Origin: Rhizophagus sp. LPA8_4_AMF
Taxonomy: Eukaryota; Glomeromycota; Glomeromycetes; Glomerales; Glomeraceae
Direction of reading: 5' to 3'
Length of the DNA stretch: 24,198 bases
Assembly (NCBI GenBank): GCA_021464525.1
Contig: JADRCO010000955.1
Location: forward strand, 1-24,198
The number at the start of each line of letters is the position of its first letter. The first letter of the stretch is position 1. The notes beneath the pieces are model-generated. The model was not told where the DNA came from. It saw only the letters and a program-made list of their open reading frames with translations, and did not search any database. This document shows positions 1-11,420 of the stretch, piece by piece. The translations under genes were made by a program, and so were the position numbers.

Positions 1-61
1 AATTCCGTATTAATTCCATGCCAATTCCGTATCCAAACCATATTTTTAGTAATACGGAATT
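1..61. repeat. Small inverted repeat at the window edge
   Basis: The first 11 bases (aattccgtatt, 1-11) are the exact reverse complement of 51-61, and a second direct copy of aattccgtat lies at 23-32. It could be the end of a mobile element that continues to the left, or a short hairpin. The arms are exact, but the element type is unknown. Confidence 0.5.
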
Positions 62-2011
62 GTGCATTTTCCCGTATCTTTTCAACGGACTATTGTGATA
101 TGTTATTTCTAAGGAAAAAATCATGTAAAAACCTTATTAAAAACGTATCCAGTTTTTTTATAGGGTTTTTGTTTTTACTAAATCTAAATTATAAAATAAA
201 TATTTTATCTCGTAAAATAAAATTTGCATCGATCAATAGCGACAGCGGTTAAAATCTGATATACGACTTTAAATTTTTAATATAAAGCCAAATAATTTAT
301 TAAAGTTGCATTAGTATCATATTTAAATAATAAATAATGAATTGGTTATGAGAATAAAATAATACCATTGAAATAAATGTAATGATCAGATTACTCTTTA
401 TAATCATAATCATTTCAACAATATTACACTTTATATCAATTTTTTAATAAAAAGATTTTAAATAAGATTTATATTTTTTTTTGGTTGAAATCTTTGTAAT
501 CTTTGATAAACTCACCAATAAAAAAATAGACATTGGAAAAAAAAAGCTTAAAGATAAGTTAATTTATACTTCTGAAGTTACAAAATTGTACCTAGCGTCT
601 GACCAAGCAGAAATAGCTGATATGCGTTTAAATTTTCGATCCTAGGATCCAGTATTGGTCTTAATAAATCGGCATGCCACATTGTCACATCGTTAATATC
701 TCGTATTTGCGGTTATACTGAATAAATTGTAATTATATAACGAAGTGGTTAATCTAATGTCATTTTTTAATTTTAATCCTTCTGATTCAATAAAATTTTA
801 AGTTATAAAGATTGATAATGATGGGATCAAGTCGTGTAAATATCTTGATCATTATTAAAAATAATTAAATGATAAATCGGGTTTTTATAACTCTTTCAAA
901 ATAAATAATTTGTAAATGTATCGTGGTTTGTGACTGTTCGCATTAAATCATAAATTTGTGAATTATTAGAAATACAGCATAATATTATAATTCAAGTAGA
1001 AAAATTTATTTATGATGATGAATAAAATAATTTAAAAGGTATTTAGTATTATATACAAAATATAATAAAATGAAATAAAATTCTTTATTAGGTGATTAAT
1101 AGAGATAAGATAAATATAATAAGATAATAAATAATTTTTATTCCTTATAAAAATCTTGATCTGTTAAATTTAAGTTAATTTTCTTAAGAAGTTTTTAGAA
1201 ATTACTTGATTAATAAAGCATCTTTTTATTTCTAATCGTTTTTTATTTTTTTATATCGATAAGTTCCAATTTTTATATACTTTAGATAATACGATTATAG
1301 GTATCGGCATAGGGCTAGCAAATTAAAGTATATAATAGTATAGAATGTAAAGAAAATTTGGGATAAAAAATTTTTTTTTTGAAAATATTAAAATAGGTAA
1401 GGTACGCATTCTCTTCTATAGATATTATTCAACCCACGGTCTATATATCCATTCAAGTCCCATATGGGAATATACAGTATATAACTATATATAACTGTCT
1501 AATTAGCCACGGTCTGGATTTTGTAACAACCTTAGATTACAAAAGGCATAAGCGACCTGCATGTACGGAAGATCTTGGTCCGAGAAGACCTAACTCAAGG
1601 TTGATCACGTGTTATTGATGATGTCCCAGCAAACGTTTAATACCGAGTACTTTGAATTGTAAAATTATAAATTAGAGATTTTACTAAATCAATCAATTTT
1701 AAAAAGTTTAAAAATTTTTAATTCATATATTAACAATAATACTGTATATAATGGTTAAAGTAATAATTTCTTTATTAAGAAATGGAAATAAATAATGATT
1801 TTAAATTTTTGACTATATTATCTTTAAATTTCTAGATATCATTTAAAAGTACATAATATAGATTAATAGTAATTGATCTATTCATAGACAATAGAATTAT
1901 TATATTAATCAGAAGAAAGGACATCAAATAATATTTATATAATTGTAATATTTATAATAACTGATAATTTTCAAGCAATATAAATACACATATAATATGA
2001 AAATTCTCTAA
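62..2011. other. Gene-free AT-rich interval
   Basis: I see no supportable gene. There is a perfect 12-bp palindrome (gatcctaggatc) at 638-649. An open stretch of about 60 codons without a usable ATG precedes it, and I could not assign it to a family. A GC-richer island occupies about 1500-1640 and contains a copy of the dispersed repeat described separately. The remainder is low-complexity A+T, including the 3' flank of the gene ending at 2012. Confidence 0.6.
1527..1615. repeat. GC-richer island with dispersed repeat, copy 1
   Basis: The island holds a tRNA-sized 77-nt interval bounded by a perfect 7-bp pair (caacctt at 1527-1533, aaggttg at 1597-1603) and an inner ggtc/gacc pair. I see no T-arm GTTCGA-type box, so I do not call a tRNA. 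From about 1562 it aligns by eye with 3530-3578: both carry CGGAAxATCTT, then CCGAGAAG, then AGGTT, then CACGTG and TTATT. It may be a mobile-element remnant or a shared regulatory block. Confidence 0.45.
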
Positions 2012-3461
2012 TCAATCAACTTTCATAATTTGAAATATTTCAATTTCTTCAACAAAAAAAAAACTATTAATTTCTCTAATTTGTTTTTCATAACTAGATA
2101 GTTTTATACCTCCAGTAATTGAATTATCAGTTCCATACAAAACAAGGTCACTACCAAATGATGGACCAGATTCAGTATAATAAAATATAGCACGTTTTTC
2201 ATTAACCACCCGGCTTAAAATATAATCATTAATATTTTCCTTATTCTTAAAAGAAAATATAAAACTATCTTTAGTAGTGCCAAAGCCTTCGCCAGATTTC
2301 CATATTATCGGATTATATCCTCCAAGAATTTCGTTACTGTCTTCCACTCTAATAATTGATATAGTATGAGATTGATTATCACAAATCTCATGGAATTTGT
2401 GACTTGAAAATCCATCCCGAGATCCACGAAGAATCAAGTTGAATTCATACGAATTTTTTAATTTGTCAGTAATTTCCAATCTATCAATCCATTTTGAGAT
2501 TATTTCGGCATGTTGAAATGTAATGATATTTGAATCAATACTTTTTGAATTATTATTTTGCTTATCAATAAAATATCTAAATAAATTTTCACGCAAGTCT
2601 TTTGGTATAATTTTTTTATATGGATAAACTTTATCCAAGTATTCTTTAGGAGTTAAATTAAAGAATTTAATAAAAGGAATAAATTGTTGTAAAGTATCTT
2701 TTAAAGTATTAAAATCATCTTTTGAATAACTAGAAGGATCTGAAGGAAGTTCAGGATTTTGAGCAATACCCCATTTAAGTACATGTCCCCAAACTTGAAT
2801 AACATCCATTTGAAAGTTATCATGCTGAATAAGAGAAATCAAGCATTTTTCTGAAAGTGAAGTAAAATCGATTGAATTAAAAATCTTTTCTGGTTCTTTG
2901 GACATTAATTCTGTACAAAAATTTTGTAATTTCAAAAAAGAATTATTCTCAAAACTTGTATTATATATCAAATTAAAATTTTGTTCCATCCAATTTTTTT
3001 TGTTTTCAATCAAAAATGATTGCAAATGAGTAATTAATTCTTGAAGACTAAGTTCGCTGGCAGCAACCAAAATTTTAATTATATCCGAAGTATCATACTC
3101 CTCTAAAGAAAGTCTTCCTCCATAGATATATCTAAAATAAAAATATTTGAGTATTCCATAAAAAAAGTCGTCATAATTTATTGTTTCAATTCTCTTACCT
3201 CAATACCATTTGAAAAGTTTCAGGTAAAATATTTGCTAATTTAATATGTGTTAAAGTTTCATCACCTTTATTTTTATTAACGTTAGTCGACAAAACTCTT
3301 CGTAAATAAGGGGAACGATAATTTAAAATTACCATGTGAGCACGAAAAATTTTTATATAAGGGTCATTACCGACCTCAATAGTTATATCATAAAATTCAT
3401 TATCTTCTAAAATTTCAAGTAAATTTTGCGATAATTTTGGCAAAAATTTATCATCGTACAT
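2012..3461 (-). CDS. BTB-BACK-TLDc domain protein, two exons
   Basis: The spliced product is 460 aa. Exon 1 is 3461-3199, the intron is 3198-3132 (67 nt, GTAAG...TTTTAG) and exon 2 is 3131-2012. The frame is kept through a split Arg codon. Residues about 24-120 form a BTB/POZ fold, with YDITIEVG, FRAHMVILNYRSPYLRR and then RYIYGG across the splice. Residues about 120-240 resemble a BACK linker (VWGHVLKWG). Residues about 289-460 are a TLDc domain (LRGSRDGFSSHKFHEICD, ILGGYNP, DSFIFSF). BTB domains commonly dimerise and bind Cullin-3, so a substrate-adaptor role is plausible. TLDc is linked to oxidation resistance and V-ATPase regulation in other eukaryotes, but the role here is unknown. I chose the Met at 3461 because BTB homology starts just after it. 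An open extension to 3587 looks like 5' UTR. A CACGTG box lies 104-109 nt upstream. A close paralogue ends the window. Confidence 0.9.
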
Positions 3462-3527
3462 TATAATCAAATTTTGTACTTTCAAGAAATAAATGAAAAT
3501 TGCTAAATGGCTAAACCTTATATTCTT

Positions 3528-3580
3528 GTTCGGAAAATCTTTCGGCCCGAGAAGCGAGGTTATCCACGTGATTATTACCG
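3528..3580. repeat. Dispersed GGCCCGAG/CACGTG repeat, copy 2
   Basis: This stretch lies just upstream of the BTB-TLDc start. It carries cggaaaatctttc, cggcccgagaag, gaggttatc and CACGTGATTATT, in the same order as copy 1 near 1560. CACGTG (3565-3570) is the core of a bHLH/Cbf1-type site. Whether it acts as a promoter element or is only a repeat remnant cannot be decided here. Confidence 0.45.
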
Positions 3581-5946
3581 AAAGCAATGGCTTGTTTCTG
3601 TACGACCATAGATAGGATCTTCATTATTTTCCACCAGTTCGTTCAAAATAAGCAATGGTTATTATTATTTCGGCGGAAGAAAGTTTTTGGTGCAATAAAT
3701 TATAAAATGTCATGAAATTAATAAATTTATTTATTGAATGACATACGGATAAGGTCCTGCTAACAGTAATTCCGATTAAAATACAAATTTTGGATTAATA
3801 TCTTTCATTAGGTGTTATAAAAAACTATTTAAGCTAATTTTATGAATGGAAATAATTTATTGAGAGATTCGGGGAGTGGCTATCCCCTGATTTCTCCACC
3901 AATCCACCAAGGAATACATTGTAATTTCTAAGGTAAGCACATACCCGAAAAAGAAAGAAATGAATTATGATAACAATTACAAAAATTAATTAGCAAACTT
4001 GTACTCCATTGTACATTATAATAAGTAATATATAATATTTGAAATGAAATATTAGAAATTTGCTTGTGTATATTATATTACATTTAAAACCTATTTATTT
4101 TTTCTCAAGTAAGAATTAGAGATATGGTTTAAATTTGTTGATTTTATCTAATTTGTACGTACTTTGAAATTTGTGGTTACGTATAACTTTCATTTTTTTT
4201 AAAAAAAATAATTTACAACAAATAATTGAATTAGTTAAACATGAATTTATTCTATTTATTTTGCTATTTTTATTGCTAAATTTATTTATCAAAATATTTG
4301 ATATGTTTTCTATCTCTTTAATTTCGTTCATTCTCCCACTTTTTTTCTTGTAAAATTACTGCAGGAATTTGTGGATCTTTTAAATTTTAAAAAAAAATCC
4401 CGAAGTATCATCATATGTTAGAAATTATTGCCATTTTAAAGCAACTTTGTACAAAAATATTAAAAATAACAATTTATTCAAAGATTCAGAAAATTTGTAT
4501 AAAATCATATCGTTCATATTGTAGATATTATAGATATTATATTGTTTTACGCTAGTGAAAAATGAAGATAAAAGAGTTGCTGTATATATTTATGTATTTA
4601 TGGATGTCGGTCAGGTTATGTCGTATGGTGACAAAAAGAGATACTAATAATCCTAAAATAAAGTACAATTTTTTTTTCAAAAGAAGTATAATAATTCCAG
4701 ATAAAATTTAGCAACAACATGGAAGAAATCTACTAAGCTGTGAATAATTTCTCATTGATTTTTACATTTATTACAAAAACTAATATAAAATATAGCTTAA
4801 ATATACTGATTTCTCGTTAATTTTTTAATTTTCTCGCAAATTGTTTAAGATAAATTTATTATGTTACCATATTAATGTACTATACGACAGCCACATACAA
4901 TAAAAAAATTGGGAAATTATACCACGTAGACAAAGCTAACTTACTCCTTTAAGGGTTGAGACTGGCCCATAGATTTTTTCAGAATCAATGAATATTAATA
5001 TTCTAACTTCTTAACAGATACGATGTTTCAAGATAAACAGTATTCAATTTTATAACAGGTAATAATATTTAGTTATAATTTGATTATTTTTCTGAGTTAT
5101 TTTATTGGTAGGTAATAGCACTTTCACTAATAGAATAATTTCTTAATTCGCTGATTAGTCACTATTATAAGATCACAATCTATTCCAAGTCTCATAAAGA
5201 AAGTTGTCTCCTAATCATGTTTGGGTTGATATCGTTTTACCTTTGATCTGGAGAACTCCCATTAAAATCCACAAGCCTATAATCTATTCAAGCGTTATTA
5301 TCATACCTTGTTTTTTCTCATAGTAAATTTTGTAATTTAGATCGATGATGTTATGGTAAGTTTGAAATTATTTTGTTTGCTTTTTATTTGATTTACGATA
5401 AACAGGATTAACTGGCGAAGCATATCTCTTTCTATGTGTTTTATAGTGATGTATACCACATGAACTTGGAATCTGCTAAGTATGATCATAATCATGAAAG
5501 TCTGCCCTTCACATATATGTGGAAAATTTAAAATTTGTTGATGATTGAACTGGAATCTCAGAATAGAAGTTTTAAAGCATTTATTTATGAAATCAAATCG
5601 AATATTAATGAATCGTAAACAATTGCTTACCATATAATCTACATTTCACGATCTAAAGATCAATTTCTTCGTCCACAAATGCAGGTATAATTGCATTATA
5701 GCATTTCATTCCCCTTTTCTATAAAGCAACAATACTAGTATGAAATTACAGACATTGTTAATAAAGATCAACACATACTTTGATTTCTTCCGCAATAAGA
5801 GCCCTAAATTTTTGACCAAAATCGACAAATAAATTAATAAATAATCAAAAAGCATGATCAAAATTTAATAAAGTGACGTAGTGAAAATAATGTAAAGAAC
5901 AGTTTGAAATTTTTTTATAACAGAGAAATAACATTAATATAGATTA
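3581..5946. other. Gene-free interval
   Basis: I see no supportable gene. Open frames around 4116-4353 and 5337-5633 are short, AT-driven and resemble nothing I know. A stem (gggga/tcccc) occurs near 3870-3890. The stretch separates the BTB-TLDc promoter from the 3' end of the next minus-strand gene. Confidence 0.55.
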
Positions 5947-6843
5947 TTAAGAAACATTATTATTATATATATTCATGCTATTAGTAAAAAAATTATTAAG
6001 AAAATCTGAATAAAGGTTATGGTCAGTGAAGAATGCTAAACATCTAAACCATCTTCCACGAATATGTCGCAAGATTAAATAATGTCCATTGGGTAAAATC
6101 AGTGCGTACATATTTAAACCTTTAGGAACTATATTATAAACATTGACTGCAGGACGCAATTTTGTTTGTCCTTTGTTAAACTCTCTAATTTTACCCTCAA
6201 CATTTATTCCTATAACATTATTTAATATTCCAGTATTATTCAAGTCATTTAGCATTTTTTTCAAGTATCTTTGTTGGATTGGAAACTTCGTTGGATCTAA
6301 GGACTTTATCACGATGTTGACCTTTGTTACGGATGGTGGTTTTGGTTCCTTTTGTTGGAGTGATATGATTGCTCTCTTTCCTGGTCTTTTGATCGGTCTT
6401 TCTGGAACCTCTGTTAGAAGTTCTTCCATTATAATATCCTCTTCCTCTGTCAGAGTTATGTCTTCTGGTTCCTAAAAACAATTATAGTTGATTTAATAAT
6501 AAGCATGAATACATATCAAATAAATTTTAAAATAAATAGACTTACCATCTGGTTTTGAGTAAGCAAATTCATTTTCTTGCTTATGTTGATTCAAAAACAA
6601 CAATACTTCTTCGTGTTCCTCGTACGGCTCTCCTTCTGCAATCCACTGAGAGTAAGAAACCCAATCAATAGTTGACCGGATTGACTCTCTCAGTTCTTTT
6701 AGTTTTTCTTCGGATATTTCAGACATGAGAGGATTTTTTTGCGTTAAATAATGATAACCAATTTTATTAGTGTTCAGGAATGACATGGAATTATCCATTA
6801 ATTTGTCATTATTCTTAGCAAGAATCATAATGCTGACTAACAT
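5947..6843 (-). CDS. Hypothetical protein, two exons, unrecognised family
   Basis: I do not recognise this protein. Exon 1 is 6843-6546 and ends at a clear GTAAGT donor. Using the acceptor ending at 6465 (CCAG), exon 2 is 6464-5947 and the product is 271 aa. Other in-frame Met codons at 6798, 6786 and 6726 would give 256, 252 or 232 aa. The N-terminal part is acidic and helical (ISEEKLKELRES, EGEPYEEHEEVLLFL). A basic, proline-rich linker follows (PIKRPGKR). The C-terminal half is a compact, mostly hydrophobic segment (YALILPNGHYLILRHIRGRW) ending in Asn-rich sequence. I see no signal peptide or membrane span. A better-looking acceptor (TTTTTAG) ends 7 nt earlier, at 6472. It would shift exon 2 into another open frame, so either splicing is alternative or the locus is slightly damaged. 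Confidence 0.6.
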
Positions 6844-8007
6844 TAATATCAAATGACTCGGTCATTTGTCATTGAATAATGAAAGAGTCATTTCAAGTCA
6901 TTAGTACACAACACTTGAATAATATACTCGTGTAACATTAATAGATTATTTTGACGTAAAAACTAATGATAATAGAATCAAGTTATTTAAATAAAGAAAT
7001 TATTGAGATAAAGATGAGATCGTGGTAAACATTTTTAAAACAAAGTTAAAAAAAAAAAAGTTTGAAGATACGGTTCTTATATAAATAAATTGTTTACTAA
7101 AGGATAAAAAAAACTTCGCCTGGTGTGAAACCATATACAAACATATCCACTTATCGATTTCTAATTTTTGGATATATTATCTGCAGATGTCCACAATAGT
7201 TTCAAAGACAAAATTCACAAGCTGATACGCCAATAATTTAAAATGAGCATAAGCTTGCTGGTCTATTTTAAAAGACAATAAGCTTTATTCTCTATTTAAT
7301 CCATAAATGGATAATAAGAACGATAATTAGGAAGAACAATATAAATTTTGAGTCATTATTTAACATACTGCGACTACTGTCTTAATTCCTAAGAACCTTT
7401 GGAGATTTTTTCCTTTTTGCGATTCAATAATCTTGCAAATTTTACTTATTTTTAACAAATTACTCGACACCTCTTAAAGAAATATTAATACTTTTCTATT
7501 ATTTTACAGTATATCAGTAGATAATCTCTATAATTTAATAGATCCACTAGTATATAAAACTTTGATCACATGCTAAAAATTACAGAAGCCTTTTGAAAAA
7601 AATTAAAAGTATTTTAAGAGTATTTAAATAAAAAACTAGAGATCAGCCTTAACTAAATTTCTTTAAACATTGATCATCCTTTTTTAAATGTAGATCAAGT
7701 GGATCAATTCGACTACTAATAATGCAACTTTAGTTAGCGTATGCATTTTTTTAAATTATTTACCGTAATTACTTGTGAAAAAGAGATCACGAAATTTTTA
7801 ATGTGTGAATCTTGTCTTTGGAATTCCATCATTTGAATCATATATCTACGCCGACAACAATATTTTCTCCCAATATAGAAAATCAGGTAAGGAGAGATAT
7901 ATTTATATTTACTTAAATTAGATGTGCAGCCTTAAACTTAAGCCATAGACGTAATTAAGTCATATGACTTAACAAGGTTATAACCCTAAGGGTACTTAAA
8001 ATTATCT
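6844..8007. other. Intergenic region between divergent genes
   Basis: This stretch lies between the minus-strand hypothetical gene and the plus-strand P450, so it should carry both promoters. Just upstream of the hypothetical gene the motif GTCATT recurs four times (about 6860-6900, twice as AGTCATT/GGTCATT). I see no gene or clear mobile element in the rest. Confidence 0.5.
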
Positions 8008-8030
8008 TATATATATACAATATATAAATA
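8008..8030 (+). promoter_or_regulatory. Probable TATA element of the P450 gene
   Basis: A tatatatata run (8008-8017) is followed by TATAAATA (8023-8030), 38-45 nt before the P450 ATG at 8068. That spacing fits a core promoter with a short 5' leader. In DNA this AT-rich the match is only suggestive. Confidence 0.4.
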
Positions 8031-8067
8031 CAAGAACTATACTTTACAATTTTTTTAATTTTGGACG

Positions 8068-9796
8068 ATGATTACAACAATTATTTCATCTTTCGGAATC
8101 TCCGATATCTTTTATACCTTAATAATTTGTTTAATTATCTACGTGACTCATTTTTATTATCGTTATTTTACTCGTCCTAATCCTTTACCAGGTCCATTTC
8201 CACTTCCAATTTTTGGTAACTCTTATCAACAAATTAGATATGGACTTAAAGATTGGTTATTGTCATTACATAAACAATATGGTGATATTTACGAAATAAC
8301 TTTAGCAGGTCAACGTATAATAATACTATGTAAACCAGATTTAACTGAAAATATGAATATACCTTCAACAAAGTCTAAATATCCTATTAGATTACCTAAT
8401 ACTGAAGGATTCGTAGAATATGGATTTGATGGGGTAGGAATAGGATTTAATAATGATCTTAAATCTTGGAAATATAATCGTCAATTTTTTAATCAAGCAA
8501 TGATGACTCCAAGTTTCAATTATCAAGCTCTTAAATGGACTAATGAATTGTGGAATGAAATGGATTCTTATTGGAGTAATCTTGGAGAAGATCATGGATT
8601 AGACTTAATGAAATGGTTGCGTAGATTTGCAAATGAAATGATTTTTAAAATTGCTACTGGAGTAAAAAATGATGCTATTGCTTCTTATTATAATATAATT
8701 ATTCTTAAAAATAATAATAATAATTCATTTAAAAATGAGAAAGAAAATATGAAATTAAAAGAATCTTATGATTTTGTTGAATCAATTGAAACTTATATGG
8801 AAGGAATTATTTATTTTTTCGCTTTTAATAAATTCATCCGTAATTATATTCCATTTATTCGTGGAAAAGTTAAGAAATTATTAAAAAATAAAGATTGTTT
8901 ATTTAGTAAATTATATACCATTATTAAAGAAAGAAGGATTGAGATTGAAAATACAACATTAGATCAACCACTTCATCATGATATGTTGACGTCTTTTATA
9001 ACCGCGAATACGCCACGTGATATCAACGTTGTGAAACATGTCGACGACGCTGACTTATTAAGACCAATGACTGATAAAGAGATTTTTGGGAATATACTCG
9101 ACGCAATGCTTGGAGGAACTGATACCGTATGTAAAAAAATTTTTAATTTTATTTTATTTAAGATGTATGCTTTAAGAATAATATTTTTCTTTTTTAAAAT
9201 CATAGACAGCGAATTCGATTTGTTATGTTGTATATTATCTTGAACATTATCCTGAGATAAAACAACGATTGAGACAAGAATTTGATACAGTTCTTGGAGA
9301 AGACTTAACAAGACCTATAACATATAAAGATCTTGACAAATTGGAATATTGCGATGCAGTTATTAAAGAAGTATCCCGTCATAGCTCTATCTTTACCATT
9401 AATGGACGTGTAAATACTCAAAGTGATAAAGTTGGAGGATATGATTGGCCTGAAGGAACTAGATTTCAAATACTTTTTCCCGCAATAATGAAACATAAAG
9501 ATTATTGGACTGAACCTGAAAAATTTGATCCTGATAGATTTTACAGAGTTGAAGAAAGTGATAAATATTTACTTGAAAAGAGAAAAATGAAAAACACTTT
9601 CACAATATTTGGAGGGGGAATTAGAATTTGTCCTGGAAGAAAACTGGCAATGATAGAATTAAAATGTTTATTATTCTTAATTTATAGGAAATATGATATT
9701 GAATTAGTTGATATGAATTCTCCATTAAAATATAAGCATGATTTTCTTAACCTTTGTAAAGAATTATTCGTAAAGGTTAAACCACGAAAACTTTAA
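8068..9796 (+). CDS. Cytochrome P450 monooxygenase, two exons, membrane-anchored
   Basis: The spliced product is 549 aa. Exon 1 is 8068-9126, the intron is 9127-9205 (79 nt, GTATGT...CATAG) and exon 2 is 9206-9796. The splice completes the I-helix oxygen-binding motif GGTDTT (349-354). Residues about 11-32 are an ER membrane anchor, followed by the proline-rich hinge PNPLPGPFPLP (37-47). The C-helix WxxxR is W134/R138. The K-helix ExxR is E408-R411. The PERF-type motif is FDPDRF (460-465). The heme loop is FGGGIRICPG, with Cys495 as the iron ligand. All key residues are present, so it should be an active heme-thiolate monooxygenase using a P450 reductase. The substrate cannot be read from sequence. 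An Asn-rich insert (about 214-219) helps make it longer than the usual 500 or so aa. No pathway partners lie nearby. Confidence 0.93.
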
Positions 9797-10639
9797 AAAG
9801 TGGAATAGTAGTTATTATTTAAATATTTATATGTTTAATTTTTTGTAACCAAATTAAAATATCTTAACATATATAATATATGTTTATTATTAATTAATAA
9901 ATCGGTATCTTTTTTATATAAAGTTTTTCTTTAAATAATATGGAAATATAGAATTTTGAATTACAAATTAAATTTAGAAAGAACTTGAAATATAGGTATA
10001 AAAATTTCAGAGGCAACCAAATGTTAGCTGCACGCATTTTTTTCAGGGCTTGAATTATGATAATTTCAGCGTGATTGATCATTAAGGTTATGATAATATT
10101 TTAGCAAAATTTTTAACAAAAAAAAAAAAATAATAATTGGTTGGTTACGTTCTAAATGTTCTAATATACTGTATATACAGTAAATATATATTTTTTATAA
10201 TAAAATAATCAAATTATTAATAAAAATCAAGAGTGGCGGCCAGAATTAAGTTTTACCTACTTCCATTCTAATGCATGAAATATTTCATTGTTAATCTTGT
10301 TGAAAAAATATTGTATTGCAAGAATAATAATTACATTTTTCGTATACCGTATATTAATAAATAATCTGTTAATACGCACACAAACTAAATTCACATAAAA
10401 AAAAGATCTGTAATTGGAATATCTAACACAATATAATTTATCCTCGGTAAAAACGAAACTCCACTTCCTCCAATTTTAACGCAATTTGTAATAATAATAT
10501 GATTAAATATTATTAGCACCGTTGAAAAAATTAATTTCGATAATTACATTTTTTATTTTACTTAGCGCTCTCTTAAATAATATACGTAAGAAAGAACCGC
10601 GATGACTTAATTGGTCGTATTATAAAAAATATATTTTCC
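9797..10639. other. Gene-free interval after the P450
   Basis: This holds the P450 3' flank (AATAAA-like sequence near 9895) and AT-rich DNA. A perfect 16-bp palindrome, tactgtatatacagta, lies at 10167-10182. I see no gene. Confidence 0.55.
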
Positions 10640-10700
10640 AAGAAAATGATGAGGAAAATCGGCCCGAGCGATTATATACTTATGAATAATCACATGTTCT
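10640..10700. repeat. Dispersed GGCCCGAG repeat, diverged copy 3
   Basis: Contains ggaaaatcggcccgagcga (about 10652-10670) followed by aatcacatg (about 10688). The order is the same as in the copies near 1560 and 3530, with the E-box changed from CACGTG to CACATG. It is a shorter and weaker match than the other two. Confidence 0.35.
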
Positions 10701-10879
10701 GTGTTATCGTTGGTTTGTGGTTTATTTGTGGGTTGGTGCATTTAACTTTATTGTGCTTTTCATTTTAAAAATAGAAAACCTAACACGATAATTACAGTTA
10801 TGCAGGATATAACAGAAACCATATATAATTCCCTAACCTTTTAGGTAATACTAATGAAATTTATGAAGGAGAACTAAGC

Positions 10880-11160
10880 ATGAGTTTGATATTAAGTTAT
10901 CAACAATTAGTTAGAAAATAATCGTAGTGAAGATATTGAAAATATTAATTGTAAAATTGGGCGTTAAATAGTATCTCTTATATCAGACAGTGATAGTTAA
11001 ATATGGGTTTACCATATTAAGAATCAGAAAAAGGACTCTCTTCTTTTGACATATTATTGTAACTGCCGGGTTCTAGCAAAACATCCATCGTTAGATAAAC
11101 AATGAAATACTCCAAAATGGTACTATTGTGGGACAATAAATATTGAAATTTTATCGGGTT
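10880..11160 (+). pseudogene. Relic of a possible zinc-finger transposase-like protein
   Basis: From about 10914, one frame reads through roughly 240 nt with protein-like content but three stops (GR*, DS*, KQ*). It includes LLLTYYCNCR, KHPSLDKQ and NTPKWYYCGTI. The Cys spacing and the YYCNCR...CG layout recall N-terminal zinc-binding regions of transposase-like proteins in this fungal lineage. That assignment is from memory and weak. A preceding ATG-led stub (10880 on) ends after SYQQLVRK and would need a frameshift to join. It is non-functional as it stands. Confidence 0.4.
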
Positions 11161-11294
11161 TAGACTAAATTAACATTAAACAAATATTACAATCCATAAC
11201 ACAAAGTATGGGAATAGTATTGTAGCATGTTTAATAATATTCGTAATGTATAGGAACCAACTACAGTATTTAGCGAAAATCAAGTTAACAGAGT

Positions 11295-11420
11295 ATCACC
11301 GCTGGTGATTGTCACCTTACCAGAATTAGAGTAAAATTTTGGGCAGAATTAAAAATGTCATAAAACTCTGCTCGTCAATATTTGCTAATGCTGGTTTGGT
11401 GAGAATCACCTGCGGTGAAA
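11295..11420. mobile_element. MITE with about 40-bp terminal inverted repeats
   Basis: The left arm from 11295 (tcaccgctggtga, then ttgtcacc, then accag) is matched by the reverse complement of the right arm ending near 11420 (tcaccgcaggtga, then ttctcacc, then accag). I count about 33 of the first 41 positions identical by eye. Each end is itself a small palindrome. It is 126 bp long with no coding capacity. I see no clean target duplication. Confidence 0.6.

Noticed and set aside
463-645. About 60-codon open stretch (reads TSEVTKLYLASDQAEIADMR)
   Set aside because: No upstream ATG and no family recognised. It ends at a palindrome. Could be a relic, but I cannot support it.
3462-3587. N-terminal extension of the BTB-TLDc gene in the same frame
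   Set aside because: BTB homology starts at the Met at 3461, and the extension overlaps the dispersed CACGTG repeat. More likely leader than protein.
4116-4353. Overlapping open frames on both strands
   Set aside because: Short, Lys/Asn/Ile/Phe-rich products driven by AT content, with no domain, no splice context and no similarity I recognise.
5337-5633. 98-codon minus-strand open frame
   Set aside because: No recognisable motif. All three frames here give similarly plausible or implausible peptides, and there is no clear start or intron context.
6143-6475. 110-codon plus-strand frame opposite the hypothetical gene
   Set aside because: Antisense shadow of the exon, Ser-rich at its end with no motif.
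8392-9496. Minus-strand open frames opposite the P450
   Set aside because: Antisense shadows of a gene with complete catalytic motifs on the plus strand.
9894-10082. 62-codon minus-strand frame after the P450
   Set aside because: AT-rich composition with no recognisable features.
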